This document shows positions 7,089-13,401 of a stretch of 17,597 nucleotides of DNA, piece by piece. Source of the DNA: an uncultured Ruminococcus sp. (GTDB taxonomy: Bacteria > Bacillota > Clostridia > Oscillospirales > Acutalibacteraceae); the NCBI GenBank assembly GCA_900543095.1, contig UQQD01000027.1, forward strand, positions 1 through 17,597. Direction: 5' to 3'. The first letter of the stretch is position 1; every line of letters starts with the position of its first letter. The notes beneath the pieces were generated by a model. That model saw nothing but the letters and a program-made list of their open reading frames with translations. It ran no database searches and was not told where the DNA came from. The position numbers were made by a program, and so were the translations under genes.

Positions 7089-7940
7089 TTAGATTATCGT
7101 ACTTGCGTGACGTGCGGCGTGACAGCAGATATTCACCGCAACAGGCATACCTGCGATGTGCGTCGGCGAGGTTTCGATATTAACGCCGAGGGCTGTTGTG
7201 TTGCCGCCCAGCCCCGCAGGACCAAAGCCCATTTTGTTTATCTCACAAAGCAATTCGTCCTCAAGAGCGGCGTATCTTTCGTCAGGGTTGTGAGTGTCGA
7301 TTGCACGAAAGGTCGCCTTTTTGGCAAGCTGAGCGGCACGCTCAAAGGTTCCGCCGATACCTACGCCGACAACTGTCGGCGGGCAGGGGTTGGGTCCCGC
7401 CGTGCGGACGGTGTCAAGAATAAAGCGCTTTACACCCTCGACGCCGTATGACGGAGTAAGCATTTTTACCGCCGACATATTTTCACTGCCAAAGCCCTTG
7501 CCGCCTGCGGTCAATTTTATTTTATCGCCGCTTACGATCTTTGTGTGTATAATTGCAGGGGTGTTGTCCTTTGTGTTTATGCGGTCAAAAACAGGGTCGG
7601 AAACAACGCTTTTTCGCAGGTATCCGTCACGATATGCCTGACGGACGCCCTCGTTTACGGAATCGTCAAAGCTGCCGTCCTCAACTGCGACCTTATCGCC
7701 GTATTCAACAAACAAAACCGCCATTCCCGTGTCCTGACAGAGGGGAATCTCCTCCTTAGCGGCAATTTTGTCATTTTCGATGATTTGAGCAAGCACACTT
7801 TTGCCGACAGGCGAGGTTTCCCGATTTTCGGCGTTTGTGAGTGCGTTCATAATGTCTTTGCCGATATAATAGTTGCAGTCAATAAATAGCTTTTTGACTG
7901 CGGCGGTTATCGTTTCGGCTTTTATCATTCGTATGTTCAT
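7089..7940 (-). CDS. fumA: Class I fumarate hydratase (Fe-S hydro-lyase), alpha subunit
   Basis: The alpha subunit carries the catalytic 4Fe-4S cluster. It has 283 residues, normal for the split enzyme. The three expected cysteine ligands are visible: C68 in LCQDTGMAVLF, C186 in GPNPCPPTVVGVGIGGT and C272 or C273 in NICCHAARH. Also typical are GGKGFGSENMSA (147-158) and GLGGNTTALGV. The start is well supported by AGGAGG 8 bases before the ATG. A perfect palindrome lies in the leader about 33-52 bases upstream. Fumarase acts in the reductive or oxidative arm of the incomplete TCA cycle in anaerobes, and the labile cluster fits an anaerobic host. L(+)-tartrate dehydratase alpha subunit is the alternative. 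Confidence 0.93.
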   Translation of the reverse strand: MNIRMIKAETITAAVKKLFIDCNYYIGKDIMNALTNAENRETSPVGKSVLAQIIENDKIAAKEEIPLCQDTGMAVLFVEYGDKVAVEDGSFDDSVNEGVRQAYRDGYLRKSVVSDPVFDRINTKDNTPAIIHTKIVSGDKIKLTAGGKGFGSENMSAVKMLTPSYGVEGVKRFILDTVRTAGPNPCPPTVVGVGIGGTFERAAQLAKKATFRAIDTHNPDERYAALEDELLCEINKMGFGPAGLGGNTTALGVNIETSPTHIAGMPVAVNICCHAARHASTII

Positions 7941-7972
7941 ATATTTTATCCTCCTGTCGGCTGAAAATATTG

Positions 7973-7992
7973 GGAACAGTTTTAACTGTTCC
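7973..7992. promoter_or_regulatory. Perfect palindrome in the fumarase leader, possible operator
   Basis: GGAACAGTTTTAACTGTTCC has 9-base arms around a TT centre and ends 33 bases upstream of the fumarase alpha start. No T run follows leftward, so it is not a terminator. It could bind a dimeric regulator or form a leader hairpin. Confidence 0.45.
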
Positions 7993-8034
7993 GCCGTTTA
8001 CAAAACATTGCTTGATTTTTGGTTTTAGGGGTTA

Positions 8035-8078
8035 TAGGGGCGTTTCCTGCGGACAGCCGCAAGGGCTGTCCCTACAAT
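8035..8078. repeat. Palindromic intergenic repeat, copy 1
   Basis: This 44-base element is identical to positions 8191-8234. It has terminal TAGGG/CCCTA inverted repeats and an inner 8-base-pair hairpin, GGACAGCC-GCAAG-GGCTGTCC. Its left edge has lost the full ATTG terminal bases seen in copy 2. It is non-coding and resembles small MITE or REP-like elements scattered in ruminococcal genomes. Confidence 0.75.
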
Positions 8079-8138
8079 TCAGTGCGAAAACGCACATATT
8101 TTATAAATGTTATAATCAGCATATTAACAATGCATTTT

Positions 8139-8164
8139 GGGAAAACACTGTTTTCCCCTACAAT
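8139..8164. repeat. Related palindromic repeat with different core
   Basis: An inverted repeat GGGAAAAC/GTTTTCCC is followed by CCTACAAT, so that it ends in the same CCCTACAAT as the flanking elements but has a different inner sequence. It is probably a diverged member of the same repeat family, or a remnant of one. Confidence 0.5.
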
Positions 8165-8185
8165 ATAACGGAAAAGTTAAATCAG

Positions 8186-8235
8186 TATTGTAGGGGCGTT
8201 TCCTGCGGACAGCCGCAAGGGCTGTCCCTACAATA
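8186..8235. repeat. Palindromic intergenic repeat, copy 2 with complete ends
   Basis: Perfect 10-base terminal inverted repeats, TATTGTAGGG (8186-8195) and CCCTACAATA (8226-8235), enclose the same core as copy 1, including the GGACAGCC/GGCTGTCC hairpin. The complete ends and TA at the outer edges suggest a MITE-type element. Confidence 0.75.
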
Positions 8236-8248
8236 AAAACATTTATAA

Positions 8249-8283
8249 GAATATGAAACACTGCTACACTGCTGACATAAAAA
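8249..8283. repeat. 35-base direct repeat, copy A
   Basis: It matches 8332-8366 at 31 of 35 positions by hand alignment and shares the invariant 3' half CTACACTGCTGACATAAAAA. The repeat period is 83 bases. Role unknown. Confidence 0.7.
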
Positions 8284-8331
8284 CGCTGTTTTCATATCAC
8301 ATACGTCGCTATGCTGAACTGGTGTTTGTCA

Positions 8332-8366
8332 GAATATAAAACATCACTACACTGCTGACATAAAAA
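8332..8366. repeat. 35-base direct repeat, copy B
   Basis: The second copy of the unit at 8249-8283, with four mismatches, all in its 5' half. It lies about 180 bases before the response-regulator start. Confidence 0.7.
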
Positions 8367-8546
8367 TATTATAAAACTTTTTCGGGAGTATTTCAATATG
8401 CGAGATATTATGATATAATCTAAATGCAATCCGTCGCAAACCTTGCTTCTTGAAAGCAAAGCGTTGCTCCGATTAAATTAAAATGATATTAATATTCAAA
8501 ATTCTGTCACAAAGGCAGGGTAAAATAGTAATGAGGAAGTGTTTAA

Positions 8547-9230
8547 ATGTATAAAATACTTGTTGTTGACGATGAATTCAGAATAAGACAGATAATCAGA
8601 AAATATGCGGAGTTTGAGGGTTATACCGTTGAAGAAGCGGTTGACGGTATGCAGGCGATAGACATATGCCACAAAAAAGATTTTGACCTTATTATTATGG
8701 ACGTTATGATGCCTGAGCTTGACGGCTTTTCCGCTTGCAGAGAAATCAAAAAGTTTAAACCCTCCACGCCGATAATTATGCTTTCGGCAAGAGGAGAAGA
8801 ATATGACAAGATTCACGGCTTTGAGCTTGGAAGCGACGATTATGTTGTAAAGCCGTTCTCGCCCAAAGAGCTTATGATGCGCGTGAACGCAGTGATAAAG
8901 CGCACACACGGCTCGACTCAGCAAAAATCAGAAAAAGATGTTTTTACCTACAAGGGACTGTCGGTGGACTTTCCTGCAAGAATAGTTACGGTTGACGGCG
9001 TGCGCGTCGAAATGACACCAAAGGAATATGACCTGTTCTTTTATATGGTAAAGAACAAGGGGCTTGCTCTGACAAGAGAAAGCCTGATAAGCGAGGTATG
9101 GGGCTATGACTTCTTCGGCGACGAACGAACCCTTGACACTCACATAAAGCTTCTGAGAAAAAGTCTTGGAGAATACAGCAAATGCATAGTAACTTTAAGG
9201 GGAGTTGGCTACAGATTTGAAACGCTTTAG
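8547..9230 (+). CDS. Two-component response regulator, OmpR/PhoB family
   Basis: A cytoplasmic DNA-binding response regulator of 227 residues. The receiver domain (about 1-120) has the acidic pair D8/D9, phospho-acceptor D52 in IIMDVMMPELDG, S80 in IIMLSARGEEYD and K102 in VVKPFSPKEL. The winged-helix domain (about 130-227) has MTPKEYDLFFYMVKN, TRESLISEVWG, RTLDTHIKLLRKSL and the terminal GVGYRFE hairpin. GAGGAAG lies 6 bases before the ATG. The kinase gene overlaps its last codons, which makes the pair a translationally coupled cognate system. The signal is unknown; no operon member gives a clear target. Confidence 0.95.
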   Translation: MYKILVVDDEFRIRQIIRKYAEFEGYTVEEAVDGMQAIDICHKKDFDLIIMDVMMPELDGFSACREIKKFKPSTPIIMLSARGEEYDKIHGFELGSDDYVVKPFSPKELMMRVNAVIKRTHGSTQQKSEKDVFTYKGLSVDFPARIVTVDGVRVEMTPKEYDLFFYMVKNKGLALTRESLISEVWGYDFFGDERTLDTHIKLLRKSLGEYSKCIVTLRGVGYRFETL

Positions 9231-10782
9231 TGCAAAACAAAACCTGATGCCTTTGCAGTTCAAGCTGTTGACATATTTTCTTTTGTTCGGTGCAATCATA
9301 CTGCTTGTGCTTTGGGCTTTTCAGACGTTTTTTCTTGAATCGTTCTATACTATGTCACGTTCATCAAAGGTTGAGCGCAACGCCGCAGTAATTTCAAAGT
9401 CGATACAGAGCAATAAAAACGTGCAGGAGACCATTGAAAACGTAGCAAGCTATAACAACCTTTCGGTTTATGTTTACGATTCAAATTCGCTTTTTAACCT
9501 TATTTACGACTGTGAATACGACAACCCCTCTACGGCTCTGAAATTTGAATATCACGATGTTTACAGCTACTATAAAGAGGCAAGCAACAACGGCGGTACA
9601 TATATGTGCGTCACAACAAGCGACAATACAAAGATTGCAAGTCAAAGGCTGATGAATTTGTTTTCGGGTCAGTCAACCGACGACAGCGCCCGCACGGAAA
9701 TTCATTACCGCAGTGACGGAAGCAATAAGGCAAGCCGCACGCAAAATATGGTTTATGCCGATATAATCGAGCTTGACAACGGCAGTGAATGCTTTTTGAT
9801 AATCACGTCGTCAATCACACCGTTGAGCAACACCGTTGAGATAATCAAAGGTCAGATGCTCATGGTGTCAATCGTGTTTATATTGCTTTCCGTTTTGTTC
9901 TCGCTGTATGCGAGCCGCAGGATAGCAAAGCCGATTTCAAAAACAAACACTTCGGCAAAGGAGCTTGCAAAGAAAAACTACGACGTTGACTTTAACGCCT
10001 CGGGCTATCTTGAGGTTGAGGAGCTTAACAAAACACTGAATTACGCAAAAACCGAGCTTGCCGCAACCGAAAAGCTACAGCAGGAGCTTATTGCAAACAT
10101 ATCTCACGACCTGCGTACTCCGCTGACGATGATAACGGGTTACGGCGAGGTTATGCGTGACCTGCCCGGAGAAAACACACCCGAAAACATACAGATAATC
10201 ATTGACGAGGCAACACGCCTTTCAACTCTTGTAAACGACCTGCTTGACCTTTCAAAGCTCCAATCAGGAGCAGTACAGCCCGAAAAGCAGGAATTTTGCC
10301 TGACCGACAGCATAAAGGATATTTTCCTGCGCTATGCAAAGCTGATAGAGCAGGACGGCTACAACATAAGCTTTGAAAGCAGTGAGGACGTTTATGTCAA
10401 CGCCGACGAGCTGAAAATATCTCAGGTAATATATAACCTTGTTAACAACGCCATAAACCACGCAGGCAACGACAAAACCGTTATCGTCACCCAAAATGTT
10501 AAGGATAAAAAGGTAAGGATTGAAGTAACAGACCATGGTGAGGGAATCCCTGCCGACAAGCTGGAGTATATATGGGACAGGTACTACAAGGTTGACAAGG
10601 AACACAAGCGAGGCATTATCGGCACGGGCTTGGGTCTTTCGATAGTCAAGAGCATACTCGACGCCCACGATGCACATTACGGAGTAAGAAGTCGATTTGG
10701 AAACGGAAGTACATTCTGGTTTGAACTTAATGTTACCTCGGTAAAAAAGCACAAATCAAAGGAAAACAAAAATGATAAATAA
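9217..10782 (+). CDS. Membrane sensor histidine kinase (HAMP, HisKA, HATPase)
   Basis: The partner kinase of the preceding regulator. From a TTG start at 9217 it has about 521 residues: a membrane span at about 16-40, an extracytoplasmic sensor region of about 170 residues (40-210) without a domain I recognise, a second span at about 213-235, a HAMP linker with a conserved proline (AKPISKTN), the phospho-acceptor histidine at H297 in NISHDLRTPLTMITGYGE, the N box NLVNNAINHA, the G1 box TDHGEGIP and the G2 box GTGLGLSIVKS. No ATG is near the expected start. TTG 9217 has AAGGGGAG 12 bases upstream; TTG 9205 sits directly on that site, and ATG 9247 lacks one. The gene therefore overlaps the regulator by 14 bases. 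Its 3' end overlaps the HAD gene by 11 bases. Confidence 0.94.
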   Translation: MKRFSAKQNLMPLQFKLLTYFLLFGAIILLVLWAFQTFFLESFYTMSRSSKVERNAAVISKSIQSNKNVQETIENVASYNNLSVYVYDSNSLFNLIYDCEYDNPSTALKFEYHDVYSYYKEASNNGGTYMCVTTSDNTKIASQRLMNLFSGQSTDDSARTEIHYRSDGSNKASRTQNMVYADIIELDNGSECFLIITSSITPLSNTVEIIKGQMLMVSIVFILLSVLFSLYASRRIAKPISKTNTSAKELAKKNYDVDFNASGYLEVEELNKTLNYAKTELAATEKLQQELIANISHDLRTPLTMITGYGEVMRDLPGENTPENIQIIIDEATRLSTLVNDLLDLSKLQSGAVQPEKQEFCLTDSIKDIFLRYAKLIEQDGYNISFESSEDVYVNADELKISQVIYNLVNNAINHAGNDKTVIVTQNVKDKKVRIEVTDHGEGIPADKLEYIWDRYYKVDKEHKRGIIGTGLGLSIVKSILDAHDAHYGVRSRFGNGSTFWFELNVTSVKKHKSKENKNDK

Positions 10783-11623
10783 CTACTGTAAGCTGCTTGC
10801 GCTTGACCTTGACGGCACAACGCTCAACAGCGACAACACGCTTTCGCCTAAAGTGAAATCAGCGCTTGAAAAAGCAATAAAAGGCGGCGTTGAGGTGGTT
10901 GCCGCAAGCGGCAGACCGTTTGGCTCAATGCATAAAAGCGTCCTTGAAATCAAGGGGCTTAACTATCTGATAGTTTCAAACGGAGCGGTAATATGCGACA
11001 AAAGCGGAAAACGGATACATTCCTCTCTGCTTTGTGAAAGCGACGTTTTGAACCTGCTTGAGGTAACAAAACCATTTGACCTTATTTTTGAGGCGTTTAT
11101 CGGCGGACTTACCTACACCGACCGCCGCTATACAGACGATCCGCTGAAGTACGGCTGCAGCGAAGCTTATGTGGATTATGTAAAAGCGTCGCACGGACAT
11201 ATTGACAATATGAGAAAATTCATATACGACAACCGCACAAGGCTCGACAGCGTTGAATATGTGTGCAGTGACGACATTCTGCGAAAAAAGGTCAGAAGGC
11301 TGATAGAAGCCTCGGCGCACAATATGTACATAACTTCATCATCGGAGCATTTTGTTGAATTTATGGACAAAAACGCAACAAAGGCAAAGGCGCTTGAATG
11401 GTTGTGCAATCGGCTTTCTATAAGCCGTGAACAGACAGCCGCCTGCGGAAACGCAAACAACGACGCCGATATGATACGCTTTGCGGGGTTGGGTGCGGCA
11501 GTGAGCAACGCAACGCCTTTTTGCAAAGAAAGCGCCGACATTATCGTCGGCACAAACGACAGCGGCGGAGTGGCGCAGCTTGTGGATATTCTGCTTGACC
11601 GAACATATGATAAATATGATTGA
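10772..11623 (+). CDS. Cof-type HAD-IIB family phosphatase
   Basis: A haloacid-dehalogenase superfamily hydrolase of 283 residues, a family that dephosphorylates sugar phosphates, nucleotides or flavin precursors in the cytoplasm. Motif I is LALDLDGTTLN with nucleophile D12 and acid D14. Motif II is the serine in VVAASGRPFG. A conserved lysine lies in NATKAKALEWL ahead of motif IV. The C2-type cap occupies the middle. Motif IV reads CGNANNDADM instead of the usual GDxxND: the first acidic residue is replaced by asparagine, while the last aspartate is kept. AAAGGA precedes the ATG, and the start overlaps the kinase gene by 11 bases, so it belongs to the two-component operon. Its substrate cannot be inferred. 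Confidence 0.92.
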   Translation: MINNYCKLLALDLDGTTLNSDNTLSPKVKSALEKAIKGGVEVVAASGRPFGSMHKSVLEIKGLNYLIVSNGAVICDKSGKRIHSSLLCESDVLNLLEVTKPFDLIFEAFIGGLTYTDRRYTDDPLKYGCSEAYVDYVKASHGHIDNMRKFIYDNRTRLDSVEYVCSDDILRKKVRRLIEASAHNMYITSSSEHFVEFMDKNATKAKALEWLCNRLSISREQTAACGNANNDADMIRFAGLGAAVSNATPFCKESADIIVGTNDSGGVAQLVDILLDRTYDKYD

Positions 11624-11725
11624 TTGACAAATTTGCAGTCAGCCGCAAGCTTTGCTTCTTGCGGATAATCAAAACTTCTTTACTTAAAATTTTTATTTGC
11701 AAATAAATAGAACAGGGGTGCTTAT

Positions 11726-12196
11726 ATGTTATTTTTCTTTACTCTTTGGTCGTTCTCAAACGCATATCTTTTTGCGTCACTCATTCAGCTTTCATTCTGG
11801 ATATTACAGGTGGTTGCGTTTTGGCGGCTCTTTGAAAAGGCCGGCGTTCCGGGCTGGAAAAGTATAATTCCGTTTTACAGTGATTATATGCTTTTTAAGA
11901 TTGCGTGGCAAACTGTTTATTTCTGGGTACTTCTTCTGCTTTCGGCAACCATAAATATTTTGCAGTTCTTTACCAACAACGGCTATGTTACGGGCGTGGG
12001 AGCATCTATTATAACGATAATTGCAATGGTTATCAGTGTTGGCACGCTGTTTATTCAGTTTATGTACACACGAAATCTTGCCCGTGCTTACGGAAAATCG
12101 AGCGGTTTCGGCATAGGACTTTTCTTCCTCTATCCTATATTTATACTCATTCTCGGACTCGGAAGTTCAAGATATATCGGCAGACAACATTCATAA
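11726..12196 (+). CDS. Small membrane protein, DUF5684-like
   Basis: A 156-residue hydrophobic protein with about four membrane spans (roughly 12-32, 55-80, 87-110 and 125-148). The segment WRLFEKAGVPGWKSIIPFY (33-51), between spans one and two, is the signature that I associate with the DUF5684 family, whose members are often fused or adjacent to signal peptidase I; none is visible here. Function unknown. AGGGGTG lies 6 bases before the ATG. It is 102 bases after the HAD gene, with an imperfect hairpin between them but no clear terminator, so its link to that operon is open. A strong terminator follows at 12292. Confidence 0.8.
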   Translation: MLFFFTLWSFSNAYLFASLIQLSFWILQVVAFWRLFEKAGVPGWKSIIPFYSDYMLFKIAWQTVYFWVLLLLSATINILQFFTNNGYVTGVGASIITIIAMVISVGTLFIQFMYTRNLARAYGKSSGFGIGLFFLYPIFILILGLGSSRYIGRQHS

Positions 12197-12291
12197 ATCC
12201 ACACTGCCTCTGCAATTTAACGGAACGGTTCTATAGAATTCGGAACGGTCAAGACATTTCCCTGCGTTTTCAGTACAATATCGTTATTGTT

Positions 12292-12320
12292 ACCTTCTCC
12301 TGAGGAGAAGGTTTTTGTTT
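12292..12320 (+). terminator. Rho-independent terminator
   Basis: ACCTTCTCC (12292-12300) and GGAGAAGGT (12304-12312) form a perfect 9-base-pair stem with a TGA loop, followed by TTTTGTTT. It ends the transcript of the DUF5684-like gene. Confidence 0.88.
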
Positions 12321-12496
12321 ACCTGATTATTGAACGCTTCAACGTTATTGTCCAAACCTCTAATCGCTGAGAAATTTACGCTGTTGTATCAAATGTATGT
12401 GTTAAAATGATATGACCCAATAAAAAGAGAAGCAACTTCAAAAAATGGTATAATGTGATTAACAACAAAAACATAACCAATAAAGAAGTACTTCTC

Positions 12497-12716
12497 ATGA
12501 ATATAATAACACAAGAAGCAAGAAAAAAAAGCAAGCAATAGTTAAATACGCCGAGGAAAACGGAAATCCAAAAAGAAAAGCAGAATCAGCAGAAGATATC
12601 CGGAGATAATGACACCTGGAGAAAAGGTGCAAATAGACGTTAAGGAAGCTCCGTATAACTGTTTGAGAGGCTCTGTATTAAAGAATGCGCCCTCTCGGTT
12701 GGAAGTCACTCGGTGA
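12497..12716 (+). pseudogene. Remnant of an IS481-like DDE transposase
   Basis: Three short fragments in three successive frames read as parts of one transposase. MNIITQEARKK starts at 12497, then KKQAIVKYAEENGN is in the next frame (around 12525-12566). YPEIMTPGEKVQIDVKEAP and YNCLRGSVLK follow in the third frame from 12597 to a stop at 12716. The MTPGEKVQIDVK block is typical of the start of the DDE core in IS481-family enzymes, where D is catalytic. The family has roughly 300 residues or more, so most of the helix-turn-helix region and all of the C-terminal half are deleted. Upstream, the A+T-rich stretch from about 12385, including a TATAAT at 12449-12454, may be the left end of the element. 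I could not define matching terminal repeats. Confidence 0.7.
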
Positions 12717-12820
12717 ATCTTTAAATCACCTTTTGTTGAAAGGTCAAGTCATTTTTCCTTAATCTGTAACTAATCATTGACAAACCTTCATAAACCCATA
12801 ACTGCGTCAATAACATTTTC

Positions 12821-12849
12821 TTGACAATAATTTAGAAAAAGCCTATAAT
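12821..12849 (+). promoter_or_regulatory. Perfect-consensus sigma-A promoter of greA-lysS
   Basis: TTGACA (12821-12826) and TATAAT (12844-12849) with a 17-base spacer match consensus at all 12 positions. The greA start codon is 45 bases further on. This predicts strong constitutive transcription. Confidence 0.92.
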
Positions 12850-12894
12850 AAATCTATATGCGAAATTTTCTTTTATTTTAAGGAGGATATAAAA

Positions 12895-13377
12895 ATGGCT
12901 GCAAAACCAACAATGCTCACCGAGGAAGGCTTAAAAAATCTTGAAGAGGAGCTTAGCTATCTTCAGGACGTAAAGCGTAAAGAAATTGCAGAAAAAATCA
13001 AGGTTGCACGCTCTTACGGCGACCTTTCCGAAAACAGCGAATATGACGACGCAAAAAACGAACAGGCAATTATGGAGGCAAGGATTACCACTATTGAGGC
13101 AATCCTCAAAACCGCCGTTATTATAGATGAATCCGAAACTTCAAACGAGCACGTTCACCTCACCTCGGTTGTAACTATAGAAAACATTAAGACAGGCAAA
13201 AAGTCTACCTATAAGATTGTAGGTTCAGGCTCAAACGAAACAAACCCGAAAGAGGGCAAAATTTCGGACGAATCGCCGATTGGCAAGGCACTTATGGAAA
13301 AAAGCGCAGGCGACGTTGTAGAGGTGGAAACTCCGGGTGGAGCAGTAGCATTTAAGATAATTGAAATCACTAAGTAA
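12895..13377 (+). CDS. greA: Transcription elongation factor GreA
   Basis: GreA binds the secondary channel of RNA polymerase and stimulates cleavage of backtracked transcripts. It has 160 residues, a typical length. The N-terminal coiled coil (about 10-78) has the acidic tip GDLSENSEYDDAKNEQ with D43 and E46 at the catalytic positions; the C-terminal FKBP-like domain ends in SPIGKALMEKSAGDVVEVE. AAGGAGG lies 9 bases before the ATG. The gene is followed 24 bases later by lysS, a common arrangement in Bacillota, and is driven by the consensus promoter at 12821. Confidence 0.97.
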   Translation: MAAKPTMLTEEGLKNLEEELSYLQDVKRKEIAEKIKVARSYGDLSENSEYDDAKNEQAIMEARITTIEAILKTAVIIDESETSNEHVHLTSVVTIENIKTGKKSTYKIVGSGSNETNPKEGKISDESPIGKALMEKSAGDVVEVETPGGAVAFKIIEITK

Positions 13378-13401
13378 TTAATCGGACAGGGGAAGTTTAA
13401 T

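Larger units (their letters stand above)
7941..8546. other. Repeat-bearing spacer between divergent fumarase and two-component operons
   Basis: This 606-base stretch has no gene I can support. It contains, in order, a 20-base palindrome close to the fumarase start, a cluster of MITE-like palindromic elements (8035-8235) and a 35-base imperfect direct repeat (8249-8283, 8332-8366). The last 180 bases are A+T-rich and should hold the response-regulator promoter; TATAAT at 8413-8418 is a possible -10, but I see no good -35. Confidence 0.6.
12197..12894. other. Spacer with terminator, transposase relic and greA promoter
   Basis: About 700 bases without an intact gene. The left part holds a direct repeat CGGAACGGT (12221-12229 and 12241-12249) and a terminator. 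The centre holds the decayed transposase. The right part is A+T-rich and ends in the greA promoter. Confidence 0.7.

Noticed and set aside
7970..8236. Rightward open frame of 88 codons between the fumarase and response regulator genes
   Set aside because: It is made of the palindromic repeat elements, so its protein contains the same non-coding repeat twice; no ribosome binding site.
8035..8366. Possible CRISPR array from the repeated units
   Set aside because: Only two copies of each repeat type, no regular spacers and no cas genes.
8496..8924. Leftward open frame of 142 codons opposite the response regulator
   Set aside because: Antisense to a gene with all diagnostic receiver-domain residues; no family features of its own.
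11643..11664. Hairpin CCGCAAG/CTTGCGG after the HAD gene as a terminator
   Set aside because: Only a 7-base-pair stem and no T tract follows directly; the evidence is too weak to list as a feature.
12221..12249. Direct repeat CGGAACGGT 20 bases apart as an operator
   Set aside because: The repeat is short and no gene or promoter follows on that strand before the terminator at 12292; likely chance or debris.
11905..12303. Second rightward open frame of 132 codons overlapping the DUF5684-like gene
   Set aside because: It is an out-of-frame shadow of the membrane-protein gene, with no ribosome binding site, and its end runs into the terminator.
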